A stretch of 64,000 nt of DNA. Source: an alpha proteobacterium AAP38 (lineage in GTDB: Bacteria > Pseudomonadota > Alphaproteobacteria > Azospirillales > Azospirillaceae). Location: the NCBI GenBank assembly GCA_001296005.1, contig LJHR01000046.1, forward strand, positions 1-64,000, given 5' to 3'. The position numbers and the translations under genes were made by a program. The notes under the pieces are model-generated. The model did no database searches. It saw only the letters and a program-made list of their open reading frames with translations, and had not been told where the DNA came from. Below are positions 42,501 through 48,955 of this stretch, one piece after another (within the stretch, counting starts at the first letter, position 1; the number at the start of each line of letters is the position of its first letter).

Positions 42501-42957
42501 GGATGGAAAGGTTCTGCAGCCCCTCATTGGCGCGCACGAACCGGTCGGCGGCAGCGTCATACCGCGCCAACCCGCCGGCATTCGTGCCAACCCACAGCAC
42601 GCCCTTGGGATCGACATGCAGGGCGGTGACATAAGTGTCGGGCAGACTGTCGGGATTGCCGGGGTCGCTGGTATAATGGCGGAAGCGGTGACCGTCGAAC
42701 CGGGCCAGCCCGCCACCCGTCCCAAACCAGACAAACCCCGCCCGATCCTGCGCGATGGCGCCCACGACATCATTGGGCAGCCCCTGTTCGCGGCCCAGCC
42801 GTTCGAATAGAGGTTCGGAAAAGGCCGACCAGTCGGCGGCTGGTGCGGTTTGCGGGAGAAGCAGCGACAGGGCCAGCATGGCAACGGCACAGCAGCGGCG
42901 CAGGTTCGGCACAGTGCGACGGGACGACCGAGGGGATTGGGTCAAGGCTGGCATCAT
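39580..42957 (-). CDS. periplasmic propeller sensor histidine kinase (Reg_prop/Y_Y_Y)
   Basis: A large, about 1,125-residue inner-membrane kinase. After a signal peptide (VAMLALSLLLPQTAPAAD) come two beta-propeller halves of two-component regulator propeller repeats (residues about 40-690; for example GFVWFGTGGGLARFDG and GRLWTGTVGGVHV), a Y_Y_Y domain (about 700-790), one membrane helix (GLALLSLLALAWGAVQL), a coiled coil, a His dimerisation domain with LVSGVAHELNTPLGVA and an ATPase domain with NLMLNAIQHAW and HGGTGLGLHIVHNLV. Such sensors resemble glycan-responsive hybrid systems of Bacteroidetes, but no receiver or DNA-binding domain is fused. The start (42957 or 42954) is uncertain. There is no adjacent response regulator. 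Confidence 0.87.
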   Translation of the reverse strand: MMPALTQSPRSSRRTVPNLRRCCAVAMLALSLLLPQTAPAADWSAFSEPLFERLGREQGLPNDVVGAIAQDRAGFVWFGTGGGLARFDGHRFRHYTSDPGNPDSLPDTYVTALHVDPKGVLWVGTNAGGLARYDAAADRFVRANEGLQNLSILSILTDAHGRLWTGTVGGVHVRDPATGTGRFYTRRGPEPDSPPLDQIRDMVELPDGGLLLASGRGLVRFDPSGDLATPVSLGGIVPADAPIQGLLRDGKGRLWVTGEFPGVAMWDPATGEQKLFPLLGDGDPAYAPVAKHALAELSPDRIVIGTQGAGLVELDVVTGKVVVRRNDPTLSSSLVASDVRALLVDRSGILWVGTWGGGVCRRNPQTQAVLSVPASHIRADRLSDPQVRSLMLAPDGRLWAGLQANGIDILDPGNGARDGIRPGSGGLPDGAVLALEMASDGTTFIGTQRGLFRRRPGQARVEPVALPPPAPNAAVWFLMRQGDTLWMAADGLVSLDLASGAMKADRTRLGDARSLIDNRLRVLAPGPDGGLWVGGNAGLHYRDLAGGFQRIRNDPADPASLSHNFITAILTDARGRVWVGTLGGGLNILEAGWKPGQPAKFRRLGLSDGLPTLLINALRQDAAGRIWASTDAGLAVIKGDDLSVQVLGRPDGVGVGSFWANSATMDGDGQMMFGGRDGLVVVRPDRLDTWRTLAPTVVTELRVDGKSVPSDPFNLPAPPTLSLLPDQRSLSVEFAALDYTAPDRTRFLYRLEGFEEQWVAGDGNHRHVAYANLSPGSYRLQVRGSNRAGLFAEQPLVVPVTVLPAWYQTWWFRGLALLSLLALAWGAVQLRTLSLRRRQRELEREVAERTEVIARQKDELAGALEDLRATQDRLVQEEKLASLGRLVSGVAHELNTPLGVAITTSTFLTEEMGGVSTQVEAKALTRGALADFLATGREAMSVLQANLQRAARLVQSFKQVSAEEYAGPKQRQRLSTLVAEAAAPLQPRFRDAQIAFHIDGVKDLTALVQPGAMVNVLTNLMLNAIQHAWPAGQGGTLTVTLSAITDTAIITVADNGRGMDDTVRAKAFDPFFTTSRDHGGTGLGLHIVHNLVAGPLSGSIVLETAPGLGSRFVITLPGAVTDAAA

Positions 42958-43084
42958 CACGCGCAGAGTGGGAGGTTGCGCAGCATAGCAATTCCGCACG
43001 GGCTTGGGAAATCAACCTTGGCGGGCAGGAGATAAGGCCGGTCTGTCCCCATGCATATCTTGACCAGCACAGTGGCTGCGCTCA

Positions 43085-43098
43085 TGTTACATGTAACA
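43085..43098. promoter_or_regulatory. palindrome TGTTACATGTAACA upstream of mazEF
   Basis: A perfect 14-bp palindrome, ending 15 bases before the mazE start. It is likely the operator by which the MazE-MazF complex represses its own promoter. Confidence 0.55.
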
Positions 43099-43113
43099 AG
43101 AAGGGGCCGGAAT

Positions 43114-43326
43114 ATGAGCATGTCAGGCGCCATGCGTGTGCAAAAGCACCGCGCACAGTTGCGGGCCGCCGGCCTGCGCCCCATCCAGATCTGGGTGCCT
43201 GACACGCGCCGCCCTGGCTTTGCCGAGGAATGCCGACGGCAGTCTCTGTCCCTGCGCGATGATCCGCAGGAACGGGAGGTCGGGGAGTGGCTGGAGCAGG
43301 TCGCCGATCATGAGGGGTGGGAATGA
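43114..43326 (+). CDS. mazE: MazE-family antitoxin
   Basis: A 70-residue antitoxin of the DUF3018 MazE group. The N-terminal KHRAQLRAAGLRPIQIWVPD is the DNA-binding part and the acidic EREVGEWLEQVADHEGWE is the toxin-binding tail. ATG 43114 follows AAGGGG. The gene is four bases in overlap with mazF. It is divergent from the sensor kinase gene. Confidence 0.87.
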   Translation: MSMSGAMRVQKHRAQLRAAGLRPIQIWVPDTRRPGFAEECRRQSLSLRDDPQEREVGEWLEQVADHEGWE

Positions 43327-43649
43327 GACGCGGTGACATTGTCACCGTCGTCATTCCGGGCGATTACGGCAAACCTCGCCCTGCCCTGATCATCCAGTCC
43401 GACCTGTTCAGCGAACATCCCAGCATCACCATTCTGCCCATCACCAGCGACCGGCACGACAGCGCGCCGCTGTTCCTGCTGAACGTGGAACCGGACGCAG
43501 GCAATGGTCTGCGCCTGCCCTGCCAGATCATGGTGGACAAGGCACAGACCGTGCGGCGGGAAAAGATCGGGGACCGGATTGGGCGGCTGAAGGACGAGCA
43601 GATGGTGGCGGTCAATCAGGCTTTGGCGCTTTGGGTGGGGTTGGGGTGA
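43323..43649 (+). CDS. mazF: MazF/PemK-family endoribonuclease toxin
   Basis: A 108-residue toxin. The start MRRGDIVTVVIPGDYGKPRPALIIQ is the MazF/PemK signature; SITILPITSD and RLPCQIMVDKAQTVRREKIGD follow. It is expected to cleave mRNA at a short sequence. The start codon overlaps the antitoxin stop (ATGA), so it is translationally coupled. Confidence 0.9.
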   Translation: MRRGDIVTVVIPGDYGKPRPALIIQSDLFSEHPSITILPITSDRHDSAPLFLLNVEPDAGNGLRLPCQIMVDKAQTVRREKIGDRIGRLKDEQMVAVNQALALWVGLG

Positions 43650-43674
43650 GATTGGCCGTTAAGACATTCAAGAG

Positions 43675-43911
43675 CTAGCGCATAGGGGATGGATGCTGTC
43701 GATGCGTACCATCAAAACAATCTCCAAGTGAACATCCTGGATTACGCCGCTCATGCTCAAAATGGGCTTTCGCGCCATTCTTTCCCTCTGCATGAGGCCG
43801 AACCCTGCCCTGGCATTCAATGCATCTGAGTATACGAGATTTATCGAGGGACAATGCCTGGTTCAAACTGACAACTTGCCATTGTCCGTGGATTTTAATT
43901 TCACAATTCAT
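43675..43911 (-). CDS. small protein with Cys/His cluster
   Basis: A 78-residue protein starting MNCEIKIHGQWQVV. It has CIECQGRVRPHAEGKNGAKA, then HFEHERRNPGCSLGDCFDG: a CxxC with later His and Cys residues, a possible zinc site. The pattern recalls small alphaproteobacterial proteins and the N-terminal part of CoiA-like nuclease proteins, but I cannot name it. The coding region and its flanks are much poorer in GC than the rest, suggesting recent acquisition. AGGA lies seven bases before the start. Confidence 0.55.
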   Translation of the reverse strand: MNCEIKIHGQWQVVSLNQALSLDKSRILRCIECQGRVRPHAEGKNGAKAHFEHERRNPGCSLGDCFDGTHRQHPSPMR

Positions 43912-43964
43912 CGCAGATCCTACTTAATTTGTTAAACCCATTGTAATTCAACAGAGCTTATCCA

Positions 43965-45680
43965 TCACGCCGCCACCAGCTCAAACTTATCCACATCGAC
44001 CAGCCCCATATCGGTGATCTTCAGATGTGGGATCACCGGCAGGGGCAGGAAGGCCAGTTGCAGGAAGGGTTCGGCCAGCGGGCAGCCCAGCGCCTTGACC
44101 GAGGCGCGCAGGGCCTCCAGTTCGTGCTCCACGGCCTCGAACGGTTTCAGGCTCATCAGGCCGGCCACGGGTAGGGCCAGTTCGCCCACCACGGCGCCGT
44201 CCTTCACGGCCACAAAGCCGCCGCCGATCTCGATCAACCGGTTGATGGCGACGACCATGTCGGCATCGCTGGAGCCGACGGCACAGATATTATGGCTGTC
44301 ATGGCCGACGGAGCTGGCCAGCGCGCCGGAGCGGATGCCGAAGCCCTTCACGAAGCCCTTTCCGATATTGCGGGTGAAGCCGTGGCGTTCGACGACCACG
44401 ATCTTCAGGATGTCATTGTCCGGGTCGGCATGGCGGCGGCCATGGCGATAGGGCACGGTGGCCTGCAAAGCCTCTGTGATGATCTTGTTGGGCAGGACAC
44501 CGATCACCGGCGTGCCGGGGCCGCCGGCGGGAATGGCGAGGTCTTCGGCCACGATCCGCGCCCGTTTGATGGAATTCAGACCCACGGGCGGCGGGGAGGT
44601 GCGGCCCGCGAACGTCTCCGCCGACACGGGCTTGCCGGCGCGGATCACCTGGGACACGGTGCATTGCGCCAGATCGTCCAGCAGGACGATATCGGCCAGA
44701 TAGCCCGGTGCCACCAGCCCGCGATCCTTCAGCCCGAAACCGCGCGCCGCCGACCATGTGGCCGTGCGGTAGACGGCGGCAATGTCGGCCCCGTGCGCAA
44801 TGGCGCGGCGGATCAGGTGATCCAGGTGCCCTTCCTCCGCAATGTCCAGCGGGTTGCGGTCATCGGTGCAAAAGGCCAGGAACGGGCTGGTCACCGGGTC
44901 GATCAGGCCGGACAGGGCGTCCACATCCTTGGAGACGGAGCCATCACGGATCAGCACCTGCATGCCCTTGGCGATCTTCTCCCGCGCTTCGGCCTGCGAC
45001 GTGCATTCATGGCAATTGCGGATGCCACAGGAGAGATAGGCGTTCAGTTCCTTGCCGGTGACCAGGGGCGAATGCCCATCAATATGCGCGCCATAGAATT
45101 CCGCCAGCTTGTCCAGCGTCTCCTCATCCTTCCACAGCACGCCGGGGAAGTTCATGAATTCGGCCAGGCCGATCACCTTGGGATGGTGGCGGTGGCGGGC
45201 CAGATCGTCGGCCTTCAGCCGCGCGCCCGCCGTTTCCAGATGCGTGGCTGGCACGCAGGATGAAAGCTGCACCCGCAAATCCAGCGCCGTTGTCAGGGCC
45301 GAATCCAGGAAATACTGAAGCCCCGCCTCCCCCATGACATTGCAGATCTCATGCGGGTCGCAGATGGCGGTGGTGGTGCCCCGCGGCAGGACACAGCGGT
45401 CGAATTCCGACGGGGCCACCAGCGTGCTTTCGCAATGGACATGGGTGTCGATGAAGCCGGGGACGGCGAAGCGGCCCTTGCCATCGATCTCCTGCACCCC
45501 GTCATAACGGTCATAGGTGCCAACAATGGTATCGCCGCAAATGGCGATATCGGTTTCATCAATGCTGCCCGTGGCGACATTCAGCAGCCGCACATTCTTG
45601 ATCACCAGATCGGCGCGGTTGCGCCCCATGGCCTGATCGATCCGCTGTTTGAGGATGGCTTTGGCGGCAGCGCGGTCCAT
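43965..45680 (-). CDS. ade: adenine deaminase
   Basis: A 571-residue metal-dependent amidohydrolase turning adenine into hypoxanthine and ammonia. The metal-site pattern is GRFAVPGFIDTHVHCESTL, the ATTAICDPHEICNVMG region follows, and IDGHSPLVTGKELNAYL and FCTDDRN carry further ligands. The C-terminal GHDSHNICAVGSSDADM and LEVLRASVKALG-like segments fit the adenine-deaminase family. Its neighbour across the small gene and a repeat element is an NCS2 purine permease, making a purine-salvage locus. Confidence 0.94.
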   Translation of the reverse strand: MDRAAAKAILKQRIDQAMGRNRADLVIKNVRLLNVATGSIDETDIAICGDTIVGTYDRYDGVQEIDGKGRFAVPGFIDTHVHCESTLVAPSEFDRCVLPRGTTTAICDPHEICNVMGEAGLQYFLDSALTTALDLRVQLSSCVPATHLETAGARLKADDLARHRHHPKVIGLAEFMNFPGVLWKDEETLDKLAEFYGAHIDGHSPLVTGKELNAYLSCGIRNCHECTSQAEAREKIAKGMQVLIRDGSVSKDVDALSGLIDPVTSPFLAFCTDDRNPLDIAEEGHLDHLIRRAIAHGADIAAVYRTATWSAARGFGLKDRGLVAPGYLADIVLLDDLAQCTVSQVIRAGKPVSAETFAGRTSPPPVGLNSIKRARIVAEDLAIPAGGPGTPVIGVLPNKIITEALQATVPYRHGRRHADPDNDILKIVVVERHGFTRNIGKGFVKGFGIRSGALASSVGHDSHNICAVGSSDADMVVAINRLIEIGGGFVAVKDGAVVGELALPVAGLMSLKPFEAVEHELEALRASVKALGCPLAEPFLQLAFLPLPVIPHLKITDMGLVDVDKFELVAA

Positions 45681-45698
45681 GGGGTTGTCCTTACATGA

Positions 45699-46100
45699 TC
45701 AATGCGGGGTCTTGGCGCACAGCGCGATCAGGTCAGCCTCAGCCGCCGACTGCATCGGCTTGCCGTTGAACAGGACCTGATTGCCCTGCACCGTTACGGT
45801 ACCGATCTGCGCTTCCCCCCGGTAGAGGTTATTTGTTGCGATGCCGAAGCGGCGCGCAATATCGGCGGTGATGGCGATGTCGATGCTTTTCGGCAGCTCA
45901 ATGGCATAGCTGTCGGGGAGGTCGGCGGGGGCCACGGGCTTGCCGTTCACATCGACACCGGGCTTGTACTCCACATCCGCACTGGGCTGATACCGAGCCA
46001 CATAGCGACAAGCGGCGGGGTCGATGCGGATGGTGGGGGCGTCGGTCTGGGCCAGGGCGGGGAGCGGGGCCAGGAAAAGCAGCAAGGCCAGGACCCTCAC
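45699..46100 (-). CDS. hypothetical exported protein
   Basis: A roughly 133-residue exported protein that I do not recognise. The signal peptide is VRVLALLLFLAPLPALAQ; the mature part contains ADVEYKPGVDVNGKPVAPADL, DIAITADIARRFGI and VTVQGNQVLFNGKPM. I tentatively use GTG 46100 because the peptide then begins with a positive charge, with AAGG nine bases upstream. A longer open frame continues through the repeat element and is unlikely to be real. The gene precedes ade by 18 bases and may be its operon partner. Confidence 0.55.
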   Translation of the reverse strand: MRVLALLLFLAPLPALAQTDAPTIRIDPAACRYVARYQPSADVEYKPGVDVNGKPVAPADLPDSYAIELPKSIDIAITADIARRFGIATNNLYRGEAQIGTVTVQGNQVLFNGKPMQSAAEADLIALCAKTPH

Positions 46101-46244
46101 CCTCCCAAGCCTTAGCAGGCTTGGGCCCCTCCCTCTCCCGCAAGCGGGCGAGGGGCGGACATTCGCCAAGCGCCTGTTTAGCCCCTCGCCCACATCGTGG
46201 GAGAGGGAGGGGCCCGTCCGCGTCAGCGGGCGGGAGGGTGAGGG
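46094..46244. repeat. nested three-arm inverted-repeat element (REP/MITE-like)
   Basis: Three sets of perfect arms nest around one centre: CCCTCACCCTCCC (46094-46106) with GGGAGGGTGAGGG (46232-46244); a 17-base pair 46123-46139 with 46199-46215; and GGGCGAGGGGC (46146-46156) with GCCCCTCGCCC (46181-46191). Between outer and second arms lie two small hairpins with different sequences (46107-46122 and 46216-46231). The whole can fold into a branched structure. No transposase is inside. It resembles non-autonomous repeats scattered in such genomes. Confidence 0.7.
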
Positions 46245-46368
46245 AGCGACGCCTGCTGATCTCGCTGCACTTGCGAGAAGCCCCACCAACCCTATGGCCC
46301 TCAAGGTCTTTTCCGGGAATACTGACATTCCTTCCCCCTTCCCTTTCGCCGCAAAGGGCGCCGCACAG

Positions 46369-47664
46369 ATGCTGACATCCTACTTCAAGCTGAAAGAACT
46401 GGGCAGTGATGTCCGGACGGAGCTGCTGGCCGGGCTCACCACCTTTTTGACCATGGCCTATATCATCTTCGTCAATCCACAGATCCTGTCGGCGGCGGGC
46501 ATGGACCATGGGGCGGTATTCGTCGCCACCTGTGTGGCCGCCGCCATCGGGTCGGCCATCATGGGGCTGTACGCCAATTATCCCATCGCCCAGGCACCGG
46601 GCATGGGGTTGAACGCCTATTTCGCGTTCACCGTGGTGGGGCAGATGGGCTATTCCTGGCAGGTGGCGCTGGGTGCGGTGTTCCTGTCGGGCATCCTGTT
46701 CATCATCCTGTCGGTCCTGCCCGTGCGGGAGGCGGTGGTGAATGCCATCCCCCGCACCCTGAAACTGGCCATATCCGCCGGCATCGGCCTGTTCCTGGCC
46801 ATCATTGCCCTGGAAAATGCAGGCCTGATCAAGGCGCATCCCGTCACCCTGGTCACCATGGGCGACCTGACCAAGCCGCAACCGGTGCTGGCCGCCATCG
46901 GCTTCATCCTGCTCTGCGCGCTGGCGGCGCGGAAGGTCATGGGCTCTGTGATCCTGACCATACTGGCCGTGGCGGTCGTGGGCATGGTGATCGGCGCCTC
47001 GCCCTTCAACGGGCAGATCATCTCCCTACCACCCGACCCAAGCCCGACCTTCCTGGCCATGGACTTGAAAGGCGCGTTCAGCGTCGGGCTGATCACGGTG
47101 GTCTTCGCCTTCTTCTTCGTCGATCTGTTCGATACGGCGGGCACATTGATCGGCGTGTCGCACCGGGCGGGCCTGCTGGACAAGGATGGCAAGCTGCCGC
47201 GCCTGAAACGCGCCCTGTTCGCCGATGCAGCGGCCACGACCGTGGGTGCCGCGCTCGGCACCTCCACCGTCACCTCCTATATCGAGAGCGCGGCGGGCAC
47301 AAATGTCGGCGGGCGCAGCGGGTTGACGGCGGTGACGGTGGCGGTGCTGTTCCTGGCCTGCCTGTTCTTCGCACCGCTGGCCGCCAATATCCCCGCCTAT
47401 GCCACGGCCCCTGCCCTGCTCTACATCGCCTGCCTGATGGCGCGTGGCCTGACGGAGGTGGATTGGGAGGATGTGACGGATTATGCGCCCGCCGTGATGA
47501 CGGCGATCGCCATGCCGCTGACCTATTCCATCGCGCATGGGATTGCGGTGGGCTTCATCACCTATGCCGGTATCAAGATCCTGGCGGGGCGCTGGCGCGA
47601 TGTCGGGCCGGTCGTGGCGGTACTGGCGGGACTGTTCCTGCTAAAATTCATTCTGCTGGCGTGA
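46369..47664 (+). CDS. NCS2-family purine permease (AzgA-like)
   Basis: A 431-residue transporter with about 12-14 membrane segments. Family motifs are LLAGLTTFLTMAYIIFVNPQ at the N-terminus, AQAPGMGLNAYFAFTVV, FFFVDLFDTAGTLIGVS and FADAAATTVGAALGTSTVTS, which point to the adenine/guanine/hypoxanthine permease branch. It probably imports purine for the neighbouring adenine deaminase. The ATG at 46369 (MLTSYFKL) follows AAAGGGCG; an N-terminal extension through the repeat element is not supported. It is divergent from ade. Confidence 0.93.
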   Translation: MLTSYFKLKELGSDVRTELLAGLTTFLTMAYIIFVNPQILSAAGMDHGAVFVATCVAAAIGSAIMGLYANYPIAQAPGMGLNAYFAFTVVGQMGYSWQVALGAVFLSGILFIILSVLPVREAVVNAIPRTLKLAISAGIGLFLAIIALENAGLIKAHPVTLVTMGDLTKPQPVLAAIGFILLCALAARKVMGSVILTILAVAVVGMVIGASPFNGQIISLPPDPSPTFLAMDLKGAFSVGLITVVFAFFFVDLFDTAGTLIGVSHRAGLLDKDGKLPRLKRALFADAAATTVGAALGTSTVTSYIESAAGTNVGGRSGLTAVTVAVLFLACLFFAPLAANIPAYATAPALLYIACLMARGLTEVDWEDVTDYAPAVMTAIAMPLTYSIAHGIAVGFITYAGIKILAGRWRDVGPVVAVLAGLFLLKFILLA

Positions 47665-47688
47665 CTGATTCTTGCTGATTCGGTGACA

Positions 47689-47719
47689 GGGGCCGCACCC
47701 GCCGGGGCGGCCCCTTTTT
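47689..47719 (+). terminator. intrinsic terminator after the NCS2 permease
   Basis: GGGGCCGC (47689-47696) pairs with GCGGCCCC (47707-47714) and is followed by TTTTT. It lies 24 bases after the stop. Confidence 0.9.
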
Positions 47720-48030
47720 CATTCAACGCCGTGAAGCCCGTTCAGTAAGCAAGCAAAAGCATGATAGCGGTAGCAATGATTATTGAATAGGCATATGCTT
47801 AATTTATGATCATAACTGCCGTTGACGTAAACCGCCGACAGGGCGCGGGCGATCACAAAAAATTCACTTTCCGTAAATATCCATATTTATCAAATCATTA
47901 GGGCAGTCAGCCACCATCCGAAAGCCATGCCGCCATAGCATGAAGACGATTGGATGCATGCAATCGTGACAATGCGGCCACACTGGCCGCTGCATTTTTG
48001 TGCGGGCCGAGCATGGATTGAATTTTGATG
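47720..48030. other. AT-richer intergenic stretch without a gene
   Basis: About 310 bases between the permease terminator and the candidate small-RNA promoter. It is lower in GC than its surroundings, with A/T runs near 47860-47900, and includes a GCGGCC-ACACT-GGCCGC hairpin followed by TGCATTTTT near 47973-47999. No open frame with a credible start or known RNA is seen. Confidence 0.5.
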
Positions 48031-48060
48031 GTGACGGGTTTCGCCAGGGCTGCCTATACT
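48031..48060 (+). promoter_or_regulatory. candidate sigma-70 promoter
   Basis: GTGACG (48031-48036) and TATACT (48055-48060) are spaced by 18 bases. It would begin a transcript near 48067 that reads into the small-RNA candidate. Confidence 0.4.
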
Positions 48061-48066
48061 CCGCCC

Positions 48067-48225
48067 CACAAAAGAAAAGACCGCGCCAGCAAGGCAGCGC
48101 GGCCTGAGTTTAGGGAGGAATCGCCACCAGGCGGTGTCAAAACAGGGATCCAACCCCGTTCGACAAGATAAGTTTTTAACTTTCTGAATATGAAGGCAAG
48201 CCGATTTTGTCGGCTTGCCTTTTTA
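48067..48225 (+). ncRNA. candidate small RNA
   Basis: A roughly 158-nt unit bounded by a promoter-like sequence and a strong intrinsic terminator (AAGGCAAGCCGA, 48193-48204, with TCGGCTTGCCTT, 48210-48221, then Ts). Between them are further stems, such as CCGCGC...GCGCGG near 48079-48100 and a CGCC/GGCG hairpin near 48121-48135. It has no credible open frame. It is not recognisable as 6S RNA, SRP RNA, tmRNA or a tRNA. An RNA gene is inferred from structure only. Confidence 0.42.
48193..48224 (+). terminator. strong intrinsic terminator
   Basis: A 12-bp perfect stem (48193-48204 with 48210-48221) with loop TTTTG and a T run. No protein gene on this strand ends nearby (the permease has its own terminator 470 bases before), so it points to an extra transcript. 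Confidence 0.85.
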
Positions 48226-48295
48226 TTTGGTCGATTTTTAGATTTATGCACAGCGCGTGTGCAAATGCCATCCATCCGAACAGGTGTTTGCCCAA

Positions 48296-48865
48296 TCAGA
48301 AGGCGGCGTATCCGGCGAACCCGCCGGTAATGGCCCGACGCCAGGGGAAATCATGATTCGACATAGCGATCATGGCGGGGCAATCGGCCCGGTGCGCACC
48401 CGGCAGAAAGCCGATGCTCATCAGGAACTCGCCCACAATCTCCCCACCGGTAAAGCGGAAGGTCTTGGCGAACAGCTTCACCCAATCCGGCTTGGATTTC
48501 GGGTGATGGGTCAGCAGCCAGCCATGGAAGGACCCGTGGCTTTCGCGCAGCCGCTGGATCACCTGGGCATTATGGATGGCGGCGTGGACCTTCAGCCGGT
48601 TACGGATGATGCCGGGATCGGCCAGCAGTCGGTCCACATCATCCGGCCCAAAGGCCGCCACGCGGTCCACGGAAAACCCGGCATAGGCGGCACGGAAGCT
48701 TTCCCGCTTTTTCAGGATGGTCAGCCAGGATAGGCCCGCCTGATTGATCTCCAGGATCAGCCGTTCAAACAGCTCGTCATCGCCCGTCAGGGGTACGCCA
48801 TATTCATGGTCATGATAGGGGCCATGCCATTCATGGCCCGGTGCTACATCGCAATAGCCCGACAT
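48296..48865 (-). CDS. second DNA-3-methyladenine glycosylase I-like protein
   Basis: A 189-residue Tag-family protein, clearly different from the one at 36923. Parts are HEWHGPYHDHEYGVPLTGDD, FERLILEINQAGLSWLTILK, ESFRAAYAGF, GIIRNRLKVHAAIHNA and FLMSIGFLPGAHRADCP. It keeps the Glu in the LILEINQAGLSW helix. The Cys at the N-terminus (GYCDV) and the late His/Cys residues fit the family zinc site. The ATG at 48865 is tied into a 14-bp hairpin. It is the last gene on the minus strand before the 0.6-kb intergenic region. Confidence 0.87.
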   Translation of the reverse strand: MSGYCDVAPGHEWHGPYHDHEYGVPLTGDDELFERLILEINQAGLSWLTILKKRESFRAAYAGFSVDRVAAFGPDDVDRLLADPGIIRNRLKVHAAIHNAQVIQRLRESHGSFHGWLLTHHPKSKPDWVKLFAKTFRFTGGEIVGEFLMSIGFLPGAHRADCPAMIAMSNHDFPWRRAITGGFAGYAAF

Positions 48866-48897
48866 CCTGTCCACCTTGCTTGAAAGGCGGACAGGAT
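48864..48897 (-). promoter_or_regulatory. hairpin hiding the ribosome site and start of the second tag gene
   Basis: On the minus strand ATCCTGTCCGCCTT pairs with AAGGTGGACAGGAT through 14 pairs (one G-U) with a six-base loop. The 3' arm contains the ribosome-binding AAGGTGG and the first two bases of the ATG. Translation should be blocked unless this opens, so a regulatory role is likely but unproven. Confidence 0.6.
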
Positions 48898-48955
48898 AGC
48901 CGACGGAAAAGCCGCTGTCGCGAAGTTTGTTCTTGTTTTGTATTCAATACGCCGG

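Noticed and set aside
43753-43935. Short plus-strand open frame opposite the Cys/His protein
   Set aside because: The minus-strand frame has a ribosome site and a coherent Cys/His pattern; this one has neither.
46024-46368. N-terminal extension of the NCS2 permease through the repeat element
   Set aside because: The extension is low-complexity Arg/Pro/Ser sequence with no family match, while ATG 46369 has a ribosome site and the usual start.
48140-48165. GTTCGAC as a tRNA T-loop
   Set aside because: No acceptor, D or anticodon arms can be built around it.
48054-48275. Small minus-strand open frame over the small-RNA candidate
   Set aside because: No ribosome site, no family, and it overlaps a strong plus-strand terminator.
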